Assembly (NCBI GenBank): GCA_965247475.1
Contig: OZ252016.1
Location: 2,418,001-2,482,000 of the forward strand
Reading direction: 5' to 3'
DNA length: 64,000 bases
Origin: G965247475 sp965247475
GTDB lineage: Bacteria; Chloroflexota; UBA11872
Made by a program: the position numbers and the translations under genes. Of this stretch, positions 60,621 to 64,000 are shown one piece after another. Position 1 is the stretch's first letter. Each line of letters begins with the position of its first letter. Below the pieces are notes generated by a model. That model worked only from the letters and a program-made list of their open reading frames with translations. It was not told the origin of the DNA and did not search any database.

Positions 60621-61073
60621 ATGCTGCGAATCCGACTCGCCCGCAGGGGGCGCAAGAAGCGCCCGCAGTACCGCGTCGTCGTCGCCGAGGCCCGCTGGGC
60701 GCGGGATGGGCGTCGGGTCGACGATCTCGGGTGGTACAACCCGATGACCGACCCGTCCACGGTGGTTCTTGACGTCGACCGCACCGAGGACTGGATTCGG
60801 AAGGGCGCGCAACCCAGCGAGCGGGTGACCAAGTTGCTGGCGATCGCCAAGGCCGGCACCGGTAGGCCGCCCGCGCCACACGCCGCCGAACCTGCGCCGA
60901 TCGCCGAGGCGGCCCCCAAGGCCGCCGCCGAGCCTGCGCCTATCGCCGAGGCGGCCCCCAAGGCCGCCGCCAAGCCGAAGGCCAAGGCGGCAGGCAAGAC
61001 GAAGGCCAAATCCAAGTCCGCAGCGAAGCCCAAGGCAAAAGCGAAGCCGAAGAACGGCGGATCAGAAAGCTAG
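60621..61073 (+). CDS. rpsP: 30S ribosomal protein S16 with long C-terminal tail
   Basis: 150 residues, of which the first about 80 are the S16 domain (MLRIRLARRGRKKRPQYRVV, RDGRRVDDLGWYNPM, LDVDRTEDWIRKGAQPSERV). The remaining about 70 form an Ala/Lys/Pro-rich tail with a perfect tandem duplication of the segment EPAPIAEAAPKAAA. The tail would be flexible and basic at the end. First gene of the run rpsP-khpA-rimM-trmD. Confidence 0.95.
   Translation: MLRIRLARRGRKKRPQYRVVVAEARWARDGRRVDDLGWYNPMTDPSTVVLDVDRTEDWIRKGAQPSERVTKLLAIAKAGTGRPPAPHAAEPAPIAEAAPKAAAEPAPIAEAAPKAAAKPKAKAAGKTKAKSKSAAKPKAKAKPKNGGSES
60888..60971 (+). repeat. Tandem 42-nt repeat inside rpsP
   Basis: Two consecutive 42-nt units (60888-60929 and 60930-60971), nearly identical, coding the tail segment EPAPIAEAAPKAAA of ribosomal protein S16. 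It indicates recent slippage-type duplication of the tail. Confidence 0.9.
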
Positions 61074-61082
61074 GGCGGTCGG

Positions 61083-61319
61083 TTGGACGAACTCGTTGAA
61101 TTCATCGCGCGAAACCTGGCGACCGACCCGGGAAGCGTGCGGGTCGAGCGGGTCCGCCGCCACAACCTGCACGTATATCAACTCTACGTCGCGCCCGAGG
61201 ACATGGGCCGGATGATCGGGCGTCGGGGCCGCGTCGCAACGGCGATTCGCGCGATCATGCACGCGGCGCCGGTGGCGCAGAACCGGCGGCTGGCGCTGGA
61301 CATCCAGGAGGCCGGCTGA
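61083..61319 (+). CDS. khpA: KH-domain RNA-binding protein KhpA
   Basis: 78 residues starting at TTG 61083. The single KH domain has the RNA-contacting G-R-R-G loop in MGRMIGRRGRVATAIR. It binds RNA in the cell-division/stress RNA network (with KhpB/EloR in Firmicutes). Usual position between rpsP and rimM, as here. Its stop codon overlaps the CTG proposed as the rimM start (CTGA). Confidence 0.92.
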   Translation: MDELVEFIARNLATDPGSVRVERVRRHNLHVYQLYVAPEDMGRMIGRRGRVATAIRAIMHAAPVAQNRRLALDIQEAG

Positions 61320-61819
61320 GCCGCCCTGACCGCGAGCTGACGCTGGCGCGCGTCACGGGATCGGTCGGGGTGCGCGGCGACGTTCGAGTCGAACTCCTCA
61401 CGAACGAAGAAGCGAATCTGGCGCCCGGCCGCAGCGTCCGCGTCGGGCCGCGGCGCGAGCCCCGTCGCGTGACACGGATGGTGCCCGGCAAGCGACCCCG
61501 CGTACACCTCGAGGGAGTGGAGTCGCGCGAGGATGCCGAGCGCCTTCGGGGCGCATGGATCAGTGTGCCGCTGAGCGCGGCGACGCCGCTGCCGCCGGGG
61601 CGCTACTACGCGGGCGAGGTGGTCGGGGCTCGCGTGGTCAGCACGGATGGAGAATCGCTGGGCTCGGTCACCGAAATCATGACCACCGGCAGCAACGATG
61701 TGTACGTCGTCACGGGGCGGGGCAGCGAGCTTTTGGTGCCCGCGATCGCTGACGTCGTCGAGTCGTACGACGCTGACCAGGGCGTGCTCCGAATCCGCAT
61801 GATTCCGGGTCTGCGATGA
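61316..61819 (+). CDS. rimM: Ribosome maturation factor RimM with CTG start
   Basis: 167 residues. The N-terminal barrel begins LTLARVTGSVGVRGDVRVELL, and the PRC-barrel half contains VHLEGVESREDAERLRG and GRYYAGEVVG. It binds S19 during 30S assembly. The earliest usual start (GTG 61370) lies inside the barrel's first strand, so I use the CTG at 61316. It overlaps the khpA stop (CTGA) and has a perfect AGGAGG four nt upstream. Its own stop overlaps the ATG of trmD (ATGA). Confidence 0.88.
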   Translation: MSRPDRELTLARVTGSVGVRGDVRVELLTNEEANLAPGRSVRVGPRREPRRVTRMVPGKRPRVHLEGVESREDAERLRGAWISVPLSAATPLPPGRYYAGEVVGARVVSTDGESLGSVTEIMTTGSNDVYVVTGRGSELLVPAIADVVESYDADQGVLRIRMIPGLR

Positions 61820-62571
61820 CGGCCGAGATCCGCTTCGACGTGCTCACGATCTTCCCGGAGATGTTCGGCAGCGTGCTCAGTGCAGGGGTGGTCGGCAGGG
61901 CGCTCGAACGCGGGCTAATCGAGGCGCGCATCCACGATCTGCGGGCTTGGGCCACCGATGATCGCGGCACGACGGACGACTACCCCTACGGTGGGGGACC
62001 GGGCATGGTAATGAAGCCAGAGCCGATCGTGGCGGCGGTCGAGGCGCTCCGCGGCGACTCGGGCTGGGCGGTCTTGCTGACGCCGCAGGGCGCGCGCCTG
62101 GACGAGGCGGCGGCGCGCGCGCTCGCGGCCCGCGACCATCTGCTCCTGGTGAGTGGTCGCTACGAGGGCGTGGACGAGCGGGTTTCGGAGATGGTGATCG
62201 ACCAGGAAGTGTCCATCGGAGACTACGTGCTCAGCGGCGGCGAGATTCCGGCGATGGTGGTGATCGACGCCGTGGCCCGGCTGGCGCCCGGTGTTGTCGG
62301 GCATCCGGACTCGGTGGCGGCGGACTCGCACACGGCGGGCCTGCTGGCTACACCGCAATACACGCGGCCGGATGAGTTTCGCGGATCGCGCGTCCCGGAG
62401 ATCTTGCTGAGCGGCCACCACGAGCACGTGCGCCGTTGGCGGCGCGCGCAGGCGCTGCGCCGGACGCTTGATCGCCGCCCGGACCTGCTCGGAGAGGAGC
62501 AGCTGGCGGCGGCCGATCGGGAGCTGCTTGACCAATTCGGGCTTGGGCCTGAGCGCGCCGATGCCTTGTAA
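61816..62571 (+). CDS. trmD: tRNA (guanine37-N1)-methyltransferase
   Basis: SPOUT methyltransferase of 251 residues with the SAM-binding trefoil knot. Visible motifs: FDVLTIFPEMFGSVLSAGVV, DDYPYGGGPGMVMKPEP, LLLVSGRYEGVDERV and the SIGDYVLSGGE motif. It methylates G37 of tRNAs, which prevents frameshifting. It overlaps rimM by 4 nt and ends the rightward translation run. Confidence 0.96.
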   Translation: MTAEIRFDVLTIFPEMFGSVLSAGVVGRALERGLIEARIHDLRAWATDDRGTTDDYPYGGGPGMVMKPEPIVAAVEALRGDSGWAVLLTPQGARLDEAAARALAARDHLLLVSGRYEGVDERVSEMVIDQEVSIGDYVLSGGEIPAMVVIDAVARLAPGVVGHPDSVAADSHTAGLLATPQYTRPDEFRGSRVPEILLSGHHEHVRRWRRAQALRRTLDRRPDLLGEEQLAAADRELLDQFGLGPERADAL

Positions 62572-62668
62572 AGCGGCCCACCGGTTCGCAGAATGGAACG
62601 GCGAACCCGGCCGCAGCGCTTTCGCGCGGCCTCCCCTGCTTGACTCTGACAAGGAATAAGGACGCCCC

Positions 62669-64000
62669 GTGCCTGACGACAACGCTCGCATGCTCCCCGA
62701 CAAGGGGGTGGTATCGGACCTGGACGCCCGGATCGCGCTCAAGGAAGGCGTGGATACGGTCGCCAACGCGGTCAAGGCCACCATGGGACCCAAGGGCCGG
62801 AACGTGGTCTACAAGCCGCGGCTCGGATCGCCCAGAGTCACGAACGACGGCGTGACGGTGGCGCGCGATATCAAGATCGAGAACACGTTCCTGCACACGG
62901 GCGCCGCGATCGTGTACGAGGCCTGCATGATGACCAACAACGTGGCGGGCGACGGCACCACGACGGCGGCGGTGCTGACCCAGGCGATGAACGATCTAGC
63001 GTTCAGAGCGATCGTCGGCGGCGCGAATCCGATGATCGTGCGGCGCGGGATGGTGCCCGCGCTGGCGGCCGCCGAGGCGGCGCTGCAGGCTCAGGCCGTC
63101 ACCGTGGGGACGCGGCAGGACATCGCGTGGATCGCGGGGCTCTCGGCCAACGACCGCGAGGTCGGCGAGCTGATTGGAGAGGTCTTCGAGCGACAGGGTC
63201 CGGAGGGTGCGGTCACCGTGACCGATGGTCAGAGCCTCGAAGTGGAGGTGCGCTACGTGGACGGCGCCCGCATCGAGACGAGTTTGCTCTCGCCGCACTT
63301 CGCGAATGACGAGACGGGCAATGAGGCGGAGTTCGAAGACTGCGATGTGCTGCTCACCGACCGGAAGGTGACCAGGCTGCGGGAGTTCTTGCCGTTTCTC
63401 GAGCGCTACGTCGAGAGCGGCCGCAAGCGGCTGTTCTTTCTGGGCAGGGAGATCGGGGGCGATGTGCTCTCGGCGATCATCGCCAACCACCAGCGCGGCA
63501 TCTTGTCGGCCATCTGCCTGAAGAGCCCAACGCCGCTACAGCACCGGTTGCGCTGGCTCGCCGAGGACCTGGCGATTGCGACCGGGGCCACGCTGGTCGG
63601 CGCGGAGACGGGCGACGCGTGGCGCGACGTGCCGCTGGACGTTCTCGGGCGCGCGGATCGAGTGCGGTCCAACCGCCTGGAGACGTTCCTTGTGGGCGGT
63701 CACGGCGATCCGGACGCGATCGGGGAGCGGATCGAGCACATCTGGCTGGCGCACGGGCGCGCCAAGAACAACTACGACCGAGAGAAGCTGCAAGAGCGGG
63801 CAAACAGCATGTCGGGATCGTTCGCCGAGATCATCGTGGGCGCCGCCACTGAGGTGGAGCGGTTCGAGCTCCGGCACCGGATCGAGGACGCGATCTCGGC
63901 TTCTCGGGCGGGCCTCGAAGAGGGTGTGGTGTCCGGCGGCGGCACGGCGCTGGCGCGCGCTTCGCTCGACGTGAATATCCCGGACGACGCTCCCGAGGAC
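62669..64000 (+). CDS. Divergent GroEL-type chaperonin (3' end outside window)
   Basis: 444 codons visible to the window edge, starting at GTG 62669 with AAGGAC five nt upstream. Equatorial ATP motifs are kept: AVKATMGPKGRNVV, TNDGVTVARDI and GDGTTTAAVLTQ, then VGAATEVERFE, RIEDAI and EEGVVSGGGTALA. The apical domain is unlike ordinary GroEL: the usual GYISPYF segment reads LLSPHFANDETG, and the usual PGFGDRR segment is replaced by SPTPLQHRLRWLAEDL. No groES precedes it and no CIRCE element is visible. It is more likely a specialised paralogue than the housekeeping GroEL. Confidence 0.85.
   Translation, partial: MPDDNARMLPDKGVVSDLDARIALKEGVDTVANAVKATMGPKGRNVVYKPRLGSPRVTNDGVTVARDIKIENTFLHTGAAIVYEACMMTNNVAGDGTTTAAVLTQAMNDLAFRAIVGGANPMIVRRGMVPALAAAEAALQAQAVTVGTRQDIAWIAGLSANDREVGELIGEVFERQGPEGAVTVTDGQSLEVEVRYVDGARIETSLLSPHFANDETGNEAEFEDCDVLLTDRKVTRLREFLPFLERYVESGRKRLFFLGREIGGDVLSAIIANHQRGILSAICLKSPTPLQHRLRWLAEDLAIATGATLVGAETGDAWRDVPLDVLGRADRVRSNRLETFLVGGHGDPDAIGERIEHIWLAHGRAKNNYDREKLQERANSMSGSFAEIIVGAATEVERFELRHRIEDAISASRAGLEEGVVSGGGTALARASLDVNIPDDAPED

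Noticed and set aside
1..64000. CRISPR arrays, prophage or toxin-antitoxin and defence modules
   Set aside because: No spaced direct repeats, integrase, terminase, restriction or toxin-like genes were recognised in the window.

Overview
The window is high-GC bacterial chromosome with dense, short-spaced genes and frequent GTG, TTG and apparently CTG starts. A Chloroflexota-like bacterium is the best guess. The clues are a dnaA-oriC-parAB locus, a tRNA-sensing T-box leader, several secreted proteins with 'GG-x-x-x-G(Y/F)' repeats, LysM/SH3, VanW-domain and CAP proteins, and no outer-membrane biogenesis genes. This is inference; there is no rRNA gene here to settle it. Nearly everything is housekeeping or metabolism. 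No CRISPR array, prophage, intact transposase or recognisable defence island was seen.

Layout. 1-6.2 kb: end of a threonine synthase-like gene, RDD protein, DUF4395-thioredoxin pair, HAD phosphatase-methyltransferase pair, Gfo/Idh/MocA oxidoreductase and pyrE. 6.2-9.4 kb: tRNA-Arg and tRNA-Glu, a lipoprotein, ffh, and a ylxP-like gene followed by a 59-residue membrane protein. 9.6-16.9 kb: D-amino-acid lyase/racemase-like enzyme, a glyoxalase I plus metallo-beta-lactamase pair, rluB-terC, and a PspC/LiaF membrane-sensor pair that ends in a strong hairpin. 17-24 kb: LysM/SH3 protein, class A penicillin-binding protein, ThDP enzyme, VTT membrane protein and a 50-residue membrane protein. 24.2-28.2 kb: replication and segregation core (promoter, dnaA, DnaA boxes/oriC, parA, and parB with a parS site built into its last codons). 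28.3-32.1 kb: secreted beta-propeller protein, a double-HTH regulator and a repeat element.

32.1-41.8 kb (minus strand): SDR-LarA-PepF run, a solute-binding-like lipoprotein, proS, and cysE under a cysteine T-box. 41.9-46.9 kb: methyltransferase, membrane proteins, a UbiA-type prenyltransferase, ribosomal protein L25 and a split Trk potassium-uptake regulator. 47.1-49.95 kb: a stretch of visibly lower GC with a Nudix and a GMC oxidoreductase, abutting tRNA-Ala. 50-56.9 kb: MobA-like transferase, TPR lipoprotein, glycolate oxidase-like enzyme, an ADP-ribosylglycohydrolase-Nudix pair, a YqaA-like protein and a CAP-domain protein. 56.9-64 kb: translation cluster split into two divergent halves (rplS-rnhB-yraN leftward; rpsP-khpA-rimM-trmD rightward) with a VanW-domain gene between, then the start of a divergent groEL paralogue.

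The observations most worth following are the Cys-specific T-box before cysE, the CTG-start genes (rimM, rnhB) and the ATC-start trkA-like gene, parS overlapping the parB stop codon, and the GroEL-like protein with a strongly altered apical domain.
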